28,286 nt of DNA, taken from the NCBI GenBank assembly GCA_034698045.1, contig JAQGAU010000427.1, positions 1 through 28,286 of the forward strand, read 5' to 3'. The notes under the pieces were generated by a model, which saw only the letters and a list, made by a program, of their open reading frames with translations, had not been told where the DNA came from and did no database searches. This DNA comes from Paramacrobiotus richtersi (taxonomy: Eukaryota > Tardigrada > Eutardigrada > Parachela > Macrobiotidae). Positions 14,001 to 25,600 of the stretch are shown here, piece by piece. The stretch's first letter is position 1. Every line of letters starts with the position of its first letter. A program made the translations under genes and the position numbers.

Positions 14001-14575
14001 TTTGGAGCTTGTCCTCGGCCAGCCAGCGTTACTGTCATTTCCTGGAATGCAGTTCCAGTCGGCCGTGTATGAAAATGGTGTTGAAGAGCTCAAGTTCAAG
14101 GTCCCTGCCGCCCAAGGGGGGCAGTTCAAAACGTAAGCCAGTGTACTGCATAATAGTTCTTATGCGTTACTGACAAGTAAGCAATACGTCTGATGTGCGT
14201 GTGTACAGATTACACTATGGTACAGAAGTAAACGCAGCAATATCGGATGTTTTTCGCATAAATAAGCGACAAGCACCAATAAAATCTACAAAATCTGGTG
14301 AAAATAGAGTAATGTTTTGTGTTGGTACCAGTACAAATTATAAAAAGTTATAAATCTCGGAAGTCATTAACGCGTAATTAAAATTAGTATAGCCGTCTAC
14401 GAGGTACGATCACTGAGATCGTAATCCCATGCGACCATTGTTTCTGGCTGACATTGACGGGTTTCTCTTATTTTACAGTATGGTGGATGGGATAGACGAA
14501 TTGCCGTTCGGCATTCGGCGTGTTACGATGGCTCGAGGGATCCTCATGGAGCCTATTGTGGACGTGGAGAATTAA
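11070..14575 (+). CDS. PSMF1: Proteasome inhibitor PI31-like protein with long novel C-terminus, 7 exons
   Basis: Exons 11070-11216, 11328-11507, 12009-12097, 12628-12870, 13464-13579, 13913-14132 and 14479-14575 join in matching phases with GT-AG borders, giving 363 aa and stop TAA. Exons 1-4 follow the PI31 plan: an N-terminal FP domain (EAALALTHWLLVGSGYRCVG; SELLPADWY; LLKFTPETG), FKAFVDTVDRDLVEKLRSKK at its end, then a Pro-rich tail with PNPFGPLAPPP as in the DPFGP repeats of PI31. PI31 binds the 20S proteasome and, through the FP domain, Fbxo7, affecting proteasome activity and transport. Exons 5-7 encode a Lys-rich linker (KKRPASPKKADGKK) and about 130 residues I do not recognise (MWDSIQAQKVDPADR; ILELVLGQPALLSFPG; DELPFGIRRVTMARG). 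Human PI31 has 271 aa and no such region; its usual C-terminal tail is absent. Exons 5-7 might belong to another gene, but phase continuity favours one transcript. Confidence 0.75.
11570..11700. repeat. AT-rich simple sequence in PI31-like intron 2
   Basis: Runs of TAATAATAATGATATTATTAATG and TTATTATTATTATTAAT fill the start of the 11508-12008 intron. It is low-complexity DNA with no coding signal. Confidence 0.6.
13645..13888. mobile_element. Small imperfect inverted-repeat (MITE-like) element in PI31-like intron 5
   Basis: GAATACTC at 13645 begins a left arm that includes TACGAGGACCTG and ATTGCTAA. Its reverse complement recurs with gaps at the right end (TTAGCAAGCT, CAGATCCTCGTACTC, ending GAGTATTC at 13888). 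Arms are about 60 bp and imperfect, and the whole is about 244 bp. It occupies most of the 13580-13912 intron and includes a G-run (separate entry). Target-site duplication was not identified, so the call as a decayed non-autonomous DNA element is inference. Confidence 0.45.
13787..13803 (+). other. Potential G-quadruplex run
   Basis: The run GGGGAGGGGCGGGGGGG supplies four G-tracts of at least three with one- or two-base loops. It lies within an intron on the sense strand, in otherwise mixed DNA, between the arms of an inverted repeat. Confidence 0.5.
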
Positions 14576-16076
14576 AGTCTGGCGAGTCGTACGGAATGTG
14601 CAAAGAAAGAGAGAACGTTCACTTGTGTATGGATGCCAGACGAATCTGCTGACTGCTCTTTCAACCGACGTTACTGCAGGGATGTTACTACCTGAATGGC
14701 ATGATATGGGATGTCCGGATGTTGAGAATCTTTGTTGTTTAATCCCGACTAACTTGGCGTTCTACGTGAAAAAACTGTGAATATCGTCACCGCTTCCTTC
14801 TTTGTCCTTATCTGGAAATCGTGATATTTCTGGATGCCGATCCGCTGTATAATGTTTGACTTTTCCTTTGAACACGGCAACCAACTTGGTGGCTCATTCC
14901 AGTCAGCTGCGATTTATTGTCTTTAACTTACCTTGATGGAGAAAAGGCGAGAAGCTGTTCTTGTTGTTTTTCTTGGCGAGTGTTTACAGATATGTTGTTT
15001 TTGTGGTGACATCGATGATCGGTACAGAATGGTGTGCATAATTTTTGATGATTATTTTTGCACCTTGTTTGATAATAAAAATTTACCCTGCAGTAACCGA
15101 GTTGACCGATTGCTGATACAGTGTTTGCAGTTTAAGAAACACATATTTTCCCAGGCAACTTTATATACTTACTTGCTCGTAAGCACGAAAGTAATAAAAA
15201 AAATGGCTGTAGGAAAACTGCAGAGTACTTTCGAATTGATTGAAGCTGGTCGACAGTAAAATGTTTTAATGATTTCCGTTAAAAAGAAGGCCGTTATAAC
15301 TAACAATTCGTACTGTAAACTGCAATTACCATTATTAATTTATATTAAACGATACATATGTGTTTAATGTCACTTCGTGCGCTTTCCGATAAATTATTTT
15401 AATTTAATTCGTAACGTTTTGTTATTATTGTTATTATTTCGCAAGCCTTTTGTTTGAAAAATAAATTTCTAGACAGTAATTTTTAGAATCATGTTCGTAA
15501 CATTTATGTACTGAACTTTGCCAAGGCTCATGAAAATATTATGCCGCGTATATGCAGATACGTACTCCCGGTGTGGAGATACACGTCAAAGATAACGTCA
15601 GCAATCAAGTGTAGCTGCTACCTGCTGGTATAAAATAATTAGGCTTAAGCACGCTTTAAGAGGGAGATCGCTAATTATGGAAGAAAAGCGTGGTCAAGCA
15701 ATATCCGCTGGAAGCAGGTAAATTGTGGGAGGATCTGATAGAGCCAGGCAGAGGATTCTTCAGCCCAGTCCTTTCTAATCTCCAGGTCTAACCCATAAAA
15801 ATGAAAAGGTCAATGGACAGAACTGACTAACTGCGTGCGTAGAAGTATTGTGCACGGCATAATGCCGCACATATCTACTGCGGAAGGTATTATAAGAAAC
15901 TCAAACCCTGAATATAAAATAAAGAGTTATCATTGCATACAACGATGTCTTCGATCACTGCGTCAGAAAATTCATAAAAAATGCATAATAAACTAAGTAA
16001 ATAACTAATAGTAAATTGAAACGTAAACGCAGATAAAAACTGATGAATTTAACATATAAACACATTAACACATCTG
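14576..16076. other. 3' UTR of the PI31-like gene and intergenic DNA
   Basis: No gene supported. AATAAA at 15074-15079 is a plausible poly(A) signal, about 500 bp behind the stop. Plus-strand frames at 14520-14780 and 14933-15259 show no family resemblance. The remaining sequence has no recognisable family. Confidence 0.5.
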
Positions 16077-16078
16077 TA

Positions 16079-16759
16079 CTTCGACAGCCCGGGCTCAATA
16101 TGCATGTTTTTTTACGCTGGTCGTAATATGCTACCCTTCCCCCCAATGCTTTCGCTGCAGCGGAAATCAGATTACCGTGGGGGAAAATCACTGCTGGCGG
16201 AAACCAGTTTCGCAACGCTACGCTTTTTCGCCTTGGAAATCTGTCAAAACTGAAACGCTTCGCGTTTGTTTCGTCCTGAACCAATCTTGCCTGTCGATGA
16301 TTCAGAAGAAAGCGTAAAATCTGACAAGAATTATGAATCTAAAGCAGTGCGGATTCATGACGGTTGAAAAGAATGCGGGGCGGTTCTGTTTAGCATGGAT
16401 CCTTACGGAACGAGCCGTTGAAAGTTGGGTCCGTAGAAACACACAGTATCTGCAAATGCGTCGAATATCCTTCAGCCGCGATGAAACCGCACTTGTTTAG
16501 ATTCATAATTCTTGTCAGATTTTACGATTTCTTTTGACTCATCGCTGCGCAAGATTGGTCCTGGACGAAACAAACGCGAAGCGTTTCAGTTTTCACAGAT
16601 TTCAAGGCGAAAAAGCGTAGCGTTGCGAAGCTAGTTTCTGCCAGCAGTGATTTTCCCCCACGGTAATTTGATTTCCGCTGCAGCGAAAGCATTGGGGGGA
16701 AGGGTAGCATATTACGACCAGCGTAAAAAAACATGCATACTGAGCCCGGGCTGTCGAAG
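16079..16759. mobile_element. Foldback (long terminal inverted repeat) DNA element, non-autonomous, 681 bp
   Basis: The left arm (about 16079-16369) and right arm (about 16471-16759) are reverse complements at roughly 90% identity by eye, separated by a loop of about 100 bp. The ends are CTTCGACAGCCCGGGCTCA and its complement, and both are flanked by TA (16077-16078 and 16760-16761), as expected from a TA target duplication of Tc1/mariner-like or related transposases. There is no transposase frame, so it would depend on enzyme supplied elsewhere. Open frames inside the arms mirror each other because of the palindrome and are not genes. Arms differ at scattered sites, so the insertion is not brand new. 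Confidence 0.8.
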
Positions 16760-16761
16760 TA

Positions 16762-18119
16762 TAGGATGCGATCGATAATACACAGTGGAACACATGAAAG
16801 CGCAGCGCGGTGTCCAAAATTGTTGATTCCATGTCATGCCACGCGCGTTTGTTAGCTGACCATTCTGATACAGCTACAGATCTGACTGCTGCTAAAGGCA
16901 CGCAGTGATGGCGCCTGACACAGGAAAACACCCATAAGAGGCGGATACATAGCTGGGAGATACATACGAGGGAATCAGGGATGGACATTCCTTGTTACAG
17001 AACACTGTCACGAAGCCACTCGCTAGTAATTAAGAGAATAATGAGATTGTTTACTCTATATCAAACACGAGTGTTCAAAAAATAAACGTATAGGAAACCG
17101 GCTACATAATCTACAATTTCAGTTGCGCTGCAATGCCAGCTAACGAGGAGGCAGCTGAAACTAATCGTGAGAAGCTCCGCTATGTTTACGCATGGTGGTT
17201 TCCGCGTAGAAGTACAGAAATAATTGCGTGGAAATATCAGACGTGGAAATATCTGACTTAATTGTGATGCTGTATCGTGCCAACTGGGAGCCTTCAATAT
17301 TTTATCTGAATTTTGGTTGACTATTTCTCCGGGCTGTTGTCAGTGAAGTTAAATAAACATACGAAAGTGTGATAAAAATGTCAGACTTAGGAAAGCTTTA
17401 TTGAACTGGCAGGCGCGACGTTAACGCGACATTAATACAGTTCATAAGGCAGATTATGAAGAATATCATATCATACTGCGACAAGATCTCGCCGACAACT
17501 TACATTATTACGAAGTTCTTATGAATGTTTTCTTGCAGTTGCACAAGTGGAGAATAATAGGAGAAGGGTGAAACGAGTTGAGCAGAACCCTATAGCGGCA
17601 ACATGTACATATGGCAAAACATTATGACAGTATAGCGAGCAAAAATTAACGGATAACTACATATTATAATGTCGATAGCGTGCTTATTCAGAGATTTTTG
17701 ATAGGAGGTTTCCGAAGCCAGCCGAGGAGGTTTCCCGTGTTTAGCCATCTTCCATTCCCGTAGCACGAAGCACATAACTGCAAAACAGCTGGTAATCTGT
17801 GCACGCGCAGTATAATGACTTTTAATTTCCATTTGCTTGAGCTTAAAAAATTACTCAGTTACCAAATTAACCATAGACAGTGCACAGTGCACTTGTTACC
17901 TGTAGAAGGGGCAGCAGGAGATCGTGGCCCAATGGTCCAACATGTGCCGTAATAATTTCTTGTACGTATAACTCTCAAGCCTTTCAGGAAGCGTTTTTAT
18001 CCAGTTAAGGTTCCGTTGAGGCTGCGGCGAATGGAGCCTAGAAAAATTCGTATTCACGGTAATAGCCATTACGGATTACTGTATTTGTATATCCCAAATT
18101 CGACATTCAACGCCACTGG
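16762..18119. other. Intergenic DNA downstream of the F-box gene
   Basis: No gene recognised on either strand. TTTATT at 17397-17402 is an AATAAA on the minus strand, a possible but distant poly(A) signal for the F-box gene. A short tandem GTGGAAATATC-GAC pair lies near 17230-17260. Confidence 0.4.
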
Positions 18120-19173
18120 TTAGCGATGTCCGCACAATACAGGTTGCATGGTAATAGTACGGCAAATAGAACGGTGAGCTACACCAAGATAAACAGTGTT
18201 AAAATAAGGCATGTATGTAATATATGCATACTTCTTAAATGCAATTTCCAGTAATTTATAATGGCGTTCACCAACTTCTTCGAAACGTTGCAGATAACGG
18301 GGCATATACTCTTTGTTGAGTGCCGCTAACTCGGGACAATGACTTTCCAGATATAACAGCATCCCTAATGTACAGTTTAAAACGTCTGAATATTGATCAA
18401 ATTTGAGCGAAAAATATGGCACAGGTATCAGACAGTCAAATGAACCGCCGCGGGCGACACATCCTCGGTGAGGTAAGGTACCGTGGTCCCCAGGCTCGAA
18501 TAACGTAGTGCACCCAAATGTTATTCGACAATCCTTGATAATCACGTGGTGAAAAGCATTTATCAGTTCGGTTCTTATCTCGAGTGTGCGATAACAATCG
18601 ATAAAATTATCGAGAAACATCTGCTGATTCCCCACAATCACCAGATAATTGAACTTCTGTCTGTATTCCAATAATCTGCTGGCTGCTAGCACACACCGAA
18701 ACCACGATCCGGTTAGGTACAGGTTCTTTGTATGAACCGTTGCATATTTGGACAGCAACAGCACCACAGCGAAAGAGTGGTCGGCCTCCCATCCTCCTGC
18801 GCAAGGAATTATGAGGTCCTTTTGTATGATAGCCGAAGTGAAAATCAATTTCCATCGCCGGCATACCCTGGAACGAGTTACTACCTCTCTAACTTGTAAG
18901 AACTTACGATGGAGTTTATGATCGCTGCAATACTTACGAATTTTTGCTATCGTCTAAAAAAAGGTGATCAACTTTATTATGGTAATTTTCGTATTGTCAC
19001 TCACCTCTTAGAGGTTGATCGAGCATAGATATCAAAATGTTCCAGAACAGCTATAAGCAGTCTGTTTGGTAGTGAGCTGATTGTCAGTTCACTATGAAAT
19101 TCAACATTATCCTCAAAAGCTGCAACTCCGTCTTTAATTCCGCTCAAAGTATGGCTTATTGCTTCTCTTATTC
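18120..19173 (-). CDS. F-box domain protein, at least 2 exons, N-terminus unresolved
   Basis: On the minus strand, exon 19173-19005 joins exon 18867-18120 (stop TAA) across a 137-bp GT-AG intron in phase 2. The join completes an F-box: SLPNRLLIAVLEHFDIYARS, then TSKRVCRRWKLIF, with the spacing between LP and VCRRW expected of the family (about 22 residues). F-box proteins bind Skp1 in SCF ubiquitin ligases and recruit targets through the C-terminal part. Here that part is about 240 aa with no WD40, LRR or Kelch repeat that I can see; it contains LLLSKYATVHTKNLYL, FNYLVIVGNQQ and LESHCPELAALNKEYMPRY. Frame continuity alone would read past the intron in the downstream exon, giving a false non-ATG start at 18848. 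A phase-compatible mini-exon may lie at 19321-19281 (YESERDIDFKVGL), spliced to 19173. No start Met was found. Substrate unknown. Confidence 0.72.
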
Positions 19174-19452
19174 CTGAGAATTCACAATTGGGAAGAAATG
19201 CGGCGCGAGAAAAAGGAAAAAAGAACCACCCCGTTCCGTTCAGTTTTGTGAAGTTTATAGGTACACCAGCGTTTCATAACCTAGACCAACTTTGAAATCA
19301 ATATCGCGCTCTGATTCATAACTACAAAGTTGGAATTGTGAGTAAGCTTAATTTCACTAGTGTGGGAATCAGAATAATTAATACACCGAGAAAGTGATTG
19401 CTGTTTAAAATTACAGGATTTGCCTGCAAAAAAGGTTTCTAACACATGATAC

Positions 19453-19626
19453 ATTTATGTTAAATTTATCTTAAAAATATAAAACTAAATTATTATCGTT
19501 AATCTGCTTTTTAAAACAAGTACATAAATAAATTTTGAGCTGATTTATATGACAAAAATTTATCTTAAATACGTAGCTTATAAATTATTATCGTTTATCT
19601 TTTTTAAAGACATTTACTGTATAAAA
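19453..19626. repeat. AT-rich direct repeat, copy 1
   Basis: About 174 bp, near 88% identical by eye to 20147-20320 in the same orientation. Shared blocks include AAAACAAGTAC, AAATTTTGAGCTGATTTATA and AAATTATTATCGTTT. The copy ends just before the acceptor of the first exon assigned to the guanylate cyclase gene. Confidence 0.8.
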
Positions 19627-19631
19627 ACTAG

Positions 19632-22600
19632 GACCTACTGCGAATGTCCATTTAATTTTAATATGAACAGCTGTGCCGATGACATGTACAATTTGCAGTA
19701 CCACTTGCGGTCGGCTTATTATATCATGAATCTGCAACGTACGAACGTGACGCTGACAGAAAACCGTAGTATAGTATTACTGCAAAATAAAGTACAAAAT
19801 ACATTTTCTAACAGAATTATTGAATTTAATTTGTTGTGAAATTGAATTTATTCATGTAACTAGTAATACGTTTTTCGAAAGCTATAATGCAACATGTACA
19901 GCTATCAAGCATAGTATTATGAGTTTTTTGCTTTTCAGGGTGCAGCTTGGAACAAATCACATTGGGAGATTTCGCCCGAGGTAAAGCACAAAATTATAGT
20001 GGTAAAGAAAACCAACGAAAATGTACTGGTTGATTATTAAGATTTTAATTGTAGATTTATAAGTGCTGTGCGAATAAAATTGCACAACATTACTTAAAGA
20101 TTTTTCTTTGTAAAACAAATATTCGCAAACTAAATTTAATGCAAAGATTTATGTTAAATTTGTCCTAAAAATATAAAGCTAAATTATTATCATTAATTTT
20201 TTTTTTAAAACAAGTACGTAAACAAATTTTGAGCTGATTTATATGATAAAAACTTATCTTAAACACACAGATAAATTATTATCGTTTGTCTTTTTTTAAA
20301 GATATTTACTGTACATAAATAAACTCTAAGCTGATTTAAATAAACACGGAAAGTGTGGAATTCTATCTGTATCGTACAATCTCCGGATAAATCACCTAGA
20401 AAATCCCATGATTTTACTATCGACAAAATCACGCAGTTTTGTCCTCAGAGGTCAACATCCCCAGAAAAAAAAATCAAAAATTTAATCATGCCGGTAAGTG
20501 TTGTGTCTACACGCTGCGAATCAATCATTTAGTGGAACATTTCACCTTACTGGCAAAAAAAACGACACTGATGACCAGGTGCATGTTATGTCAGTATCTG
20601 ACGGTCTGGAGGTTAACCGGAAATCAACGCCGAACCGGGATGACTGCAATGGCAGACGGCATTGTGCCTAGTGCATCGATTTCTCGTCTACATAAATAAT
20701 GTATCGTGAAACCGCTTTTGAGCAAGACATCACGGGAATGCTGCAGTGCATCTGAAAAATGTGTCAGGATGAGTTGTCAATGGAAACGCAGACGTCAGGA
20801 ATTTTACCGTTTTGTTTTTTTGAATGAATTTTACCAGGATCATTCTTTAAAAATTAATTATAATAGAAAAACTGAAAAATATACGATACAATAAAGATTA
20901 TAAATTAAATACTGGAATAAATCTCAATTTCTGAAAGGATTTTTTTCTGGGATTAAAAAAAGCAAATGACAAGAAATGCCGATGCATATACGCTCAGACA
21001 TATTATAATCTTAGAAATACGAATATTTAATCAATAAATTAATATTCAACCTAAGCAGTTACAAGATACTTAGACAAGTGAATAATTAAAAAGATTACGA
21101 GAAACTGAAAATGAGAAAGAAGTTGTGTTGAATTTGAACGAATCGCAAAGGTTTATACTTCGGCAGTTCAGGAATTCGCACAAGGTTGCAGAACATTTTT
21201 TTTAAATTCAGAATGCCATAATCTTTGAGTTATTCCGTAACATAATGGAAAAAGTCAATGTCTATATATAGATATTGAATTTTATATAAAATTTGTAAAA
21301 ACTATCATTTTTTTTCTTGAACGTTGCCGGTACGTACGTTACCACGCGATTCTATAAGCCTGAACATTTCAATTGCACTTACAACTGTTGTTTGCAGAGC
21401 TGGACGTGCCGCTGTTAACAAGGTGAGTTCATTATCCCTAGAAGCTTTTTTTCTCAACTTACTACTATCGACAGCGGACACTCTGAAACTGCGTAAAAGT
21501 GCCACTTGACTGTAAAAAAGCAGCAAGTATACACGCACAAAACTCAATGGAGATGGCGAATGACGTAACTCATTGACGGAAGTGGTCGTTGAACTAGCGT
21601 AATGTAGTAATTAATTTCCTCAATGGATCGTAAAAAACGCATTTACTACAACTTGTGCGTAATGAGGTATTGTTGGAAATGTCGGCGTTGTATTTACAGA
21701 TCGTGTGTAAATTTTACTCTGGCTTTTGATTATTTTTAATTATTTACCGAGGATCCTGAAAAATGTTCTCCCTGGTTATAGATTTGAGATATGAGGGACA
21801 TATAAATGCGTGACATTTGCAACCGGACTTACTAATGCTTTCAAAATGGATACCTTAATGAATAGTTCCGGTACAAACAGAAAAATCCGTATTTCGCAGT
21901 TTTCGGATTCTACAGTACTATAGCACTTTGAATTGTATAGCTGTACTAATAAACCTTTATATATTTTTATTTTTATTATATTAATAATATGTGATATTTT
22001 ATTAATATTATTATTTTAAATATTAAAATAAAGTAGTAATATTAAAAAGATTACCTGTGTGTATTATTTGTTTTGTATGAAACCTTTTATATATTGTTAC
22101 TTCATTATTATTATTAATATGCAATATTTTATTAATGTTATCATTTAAAATATTGACATAAAATATTAAGACTTAAAAGATTACCTGTATATGTTGTTTT
22201 GTTTTGTATGAAAACTTTTATATATGTTATGTTTCAGTAATGTTATTAAAATGTAATATTTTATTAATATTATTATTAAAAAGATTACCTGTATATATTG
22301 TTTTTTTGTATGAAACATGTCAGGTGTTGTCATTGCACCGATCGATATCATTTGAATAATCGCTCCTGATTTATTCCTGATCGATTTCCTTTCTGTTGGT
22401 TTTCCATTGACGCATTACGTAGTTTTCTCCCGGGACACCGCAGTACAGCGTGTAATGGCTAATTGTAAGAATAATAGGGTGCCTCGGCAAAAAGTGTTTA
22501 CCCCGGGTGTTAAGTGCATGCTTATGTGGTGATTCGCGGCGCGCGGTGCACCACGGGAAACTGGTAATATTTTATGCGTAGATCATTTGGTACCTTTTAA

Positions 22601-25600
22601 GTGCGCGTTTGACAGCTGTTTGATATCCGGGAAAACGCTTCCGGAGGAAGTGGTTAATGAGAGTATAACCGGATATATTTTGCACATAAAAAAAGTACTT
22701 CGGAGTTTTCGGGGTTATTCTGATTGAAGAAGATAATCCAACTCGGCAAAACAATGTAAAGGTGACAATTAAGACTATAACGTGTAAAAGAGGGGAAAAA
22801 ACAACAAAATCTACTAAAAAATAGCATTGTCATGAGTTTGGTTTGTTCGTTAACAAAGTGCTCATAATCATAGTTTAGCACTGTTAAAGTTGACCAAAAC
22901 GTAGGACCGTATCAGGAAGATCGCAGCTTAATGTATGAAATGACTATCCAGACGAAGATCTTATCAGGTTCAAACTAGCCAGGTTCAAACTTCTCATTGC
23001 TTAAGTTTCCGATTCAGTTTCATTTAATCAGCGTTTTTCTTTCATTGGCCACAATAAGCATCTACGGACACTTCGCTGCTTGTGTTAAATACCGTAATCT
23101 GTATACTTTACACACCGTCTGTCTCAGTTTCATTCCATGTTGTTCTGTATAGTACATCAGCCGACAACGCCCTGACCAACCGGAAACGCTACCCAACCCT
23201 GATCGTCTTCAGTCCCGTCGGTCAAGGTCTCACGTCTCGCGCTCTTCGGGAATTCTTGCTTAAATTCAAATGGCGCGTGATAACCGTGTACTGCGACGCC
23301 TTGTCCCACTTGCCCAGCATTGCCACCATGTTTACCATCGCCTGTCGGGGATTCAAATCGGTGCTGAGCCAAACACCTGGGGAGTTTGAATACGATTACC
23401 AGGACTTTGATTCTCGGTATTATGTGGATTATGAACGGTTGTTACTGCGGGCCAAAGCACAAAGCCGAAGTGAGCAATGTGGAACTTTATATTGACAATG
23501 AAGAAAAACTTCTCTGTGTCCTTTCTGTAACCTTTACAACACTTTCGAACCAGATCTAGTTTACAACGTGGGCATTCTTTAAATTAAACATCATCAGTTT
23601 AGTTTATCATTGTTTCTTTTTTAGTTATTTTGATTGGCACTAACGGTGACGTGATGAGGAAGATCATGGTAAAGTCCAAATAATACCACGTTGGAGATCA
23701 TGCGCATTTGCATACCTCAGTCTAAATTATATGCATTGAACTTCTTCCAGCTCATCGCCCATCGCCTCAAAATGACCGGCAATGATTATGTACGTCAATG
23801 TATCCGTAAAGTGCTGTCCTTCGTAAAAAGCACAAAGCAAAGAGTTTTCATAATATATGCAACGCGTATTCCATATTTTTCATCAGATGTTCGATTTCTT
23901 TCTCAGCAACACTTCAAGTAGCTTATCGATTTACCGTTTTAAAGCACAATACAAACCGCAGCTTTTTTGCGCACTTGCATAGTGGATAAGTAGATTGACG
24001 ACACCGTTATGTTGACACTGTCGACACACTAAGCAAGATAGCAATCACTTGGTGGCGTTTTTTGCTGAAAACCACGTTCTGCAGTAATAAACGCGATCTA
24101 TTTCGACATTTGTGGTGGTTATTGTGTTGACCTCTTTACAGGTCTTCCTTTATCAGAACCCAATTGAAGTGCCCCAGGCAACGGCACTGTACTGGGAAAT
24201 GAACGATAGCACTGATGCGGTCAGTGTACAGGCCACCTGAAAGTAGTAGAAGAAAGAGAACACAAACACGAAAAAAACGCGTATTTACTCTGTATATTGA
24301 CGAGGCAAATTTATTAAAAGTTTAAATGATTGATCATCATCCGATATATCCAGCAAGACACCGCTAAAAAACACCTATATATGTCTGATCTTGAGAAACC
24401 TTGGTGCTGTAGCCTGGATTTACTAAAGCAACAGTTATTTACTGAATGTTATTAATTTTACTTCTATGGTGACTTTATTCCATATCGCTTAATTTTGGCT
24501 CAGAGAATCGTTTGGCGAGTCACCTCTAAATATTATAAACCATTTTTGTAGACAGCACTGGAAGCTTTTCAGTCCATGATTATGATCCAACTGCCAACAC
24601 CCGACTGGAGACCTTTAGGAGAATTCGTCATCAATGTTGCCAATCAAGTTCGCACCGATGCCAAATACAATTACACGTACAATTCCGATGAACTGGTATG
24701 CCCACTGTTGGTGATCATATATTGTTGCTTTGGTACAAAAAACGTTTTGGGATGTTCCGTTTGCAGAGAAATGATGTGGGATTAGCGGCATACGAAGCGG
24801 TTTTGGTATCCTTCCGAGTAAGTACTAAGCGCTGAGCAGCCGCCCTGTGTGGTAGATGTCCTTATGAATCGAAGATATGTGCTAAACTATGTACATTTAA
24901 AAATTAGACCGCAATGTAATGAAGTAACAATTTATGGACGATTATATTTCCGGTATATTTACGAAGCACGATAATATAATTCGGCACAGTAAACGATGTT
25001 TGAGCCGTTGTTCTACGGTTATTCCATATTCAGTACACACGCACGAATGTCTTTGCTGATGTTTCACAAGTGCTAATCGCATCCGACGCCCCATTCTTGG
25101 ACAAACGTTACAGAAAAATTTGAGAGAAGGTGTTCCTAATAAATATATTATCTTTATAAATTAAAAAAACTACTTAGTTAAACATTCTGTTTTGTCTGTG
25201 GTTTTGCTGACTGATTTAATCCGAAGCCTAGGCTTGCAAAAACATTGTTTGGTTAAGTAACAGCATACAAACAGTATACGAACAAAAAACATCATAAACA
25301 CGGTTACAAGAGCAAAAGCAAAGTTCATTAACTGGTCCAGATTACCCAAGCAGAACTGGATCTAATTCCTATGAATTGTTGTAGATTCTCAATGAAACCT
25401 GGCCAGTTCTAAACAAAACGGACGGTCGCCACTTTACGTCCTACTACGCCAACCACACCTTTGATATGGGATTTCGGGAGGTCGTCATCGGCGCGAACGG
25501 AATCCGCAAGCGCGACACGTGGTTCAAAAAATTCAGTCCTGTCACCAAGGACTTTGAGATGGCGTGGTTGTACACATGGGACAACAATTCCTTCGCGGTT

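Noticed and set aside
14933-15259. 108-codon plus-strand frame rich in Cys and Phe
   Set aside because: AT-rich, no family match, sits in the likely 3' UTR of the PI31-like gene with a poly(A) signal inside.
15955-16734. Two minus-strand reading frames with similar partial peptides
   Set aside because: They lie within the two arms of the foldback element; similarity follows from the inverted repeat, and there is no family resemblance.
18607-18864. 85-aa minus-strand frame starting with ATG inside the F-box gene
   Set aside because: It is an alternative frame of the same exon; the spliced F-box frame gives family-like sequence and continues for 248 codons.
19453-20320. Direct repeats as terminal repeats of a retroelement
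   Set aside because: Only 520 bp lies between them, it has no retroelement coding parts, and it contains plausible host exons; no end motifs or target duplication were seen.
20500-20700. Open stretch reading NQSFSGTFHLTGKKNDTDDQ
   Set aside because: About 60 codons open in one frame with no matching splice phase to the neighbouring cyclase exons; such a length is expected by chance.
23082-23160. Translation start of the guanylate cyclase at ATG 23082
   Set aside because: The residues before 23161 do not look like a signal peptide followed by mature receptor, and the domain would lack its first 100 or so residues. A CAG acceptor at 23158-23160 explains the open frame as intron read-through.
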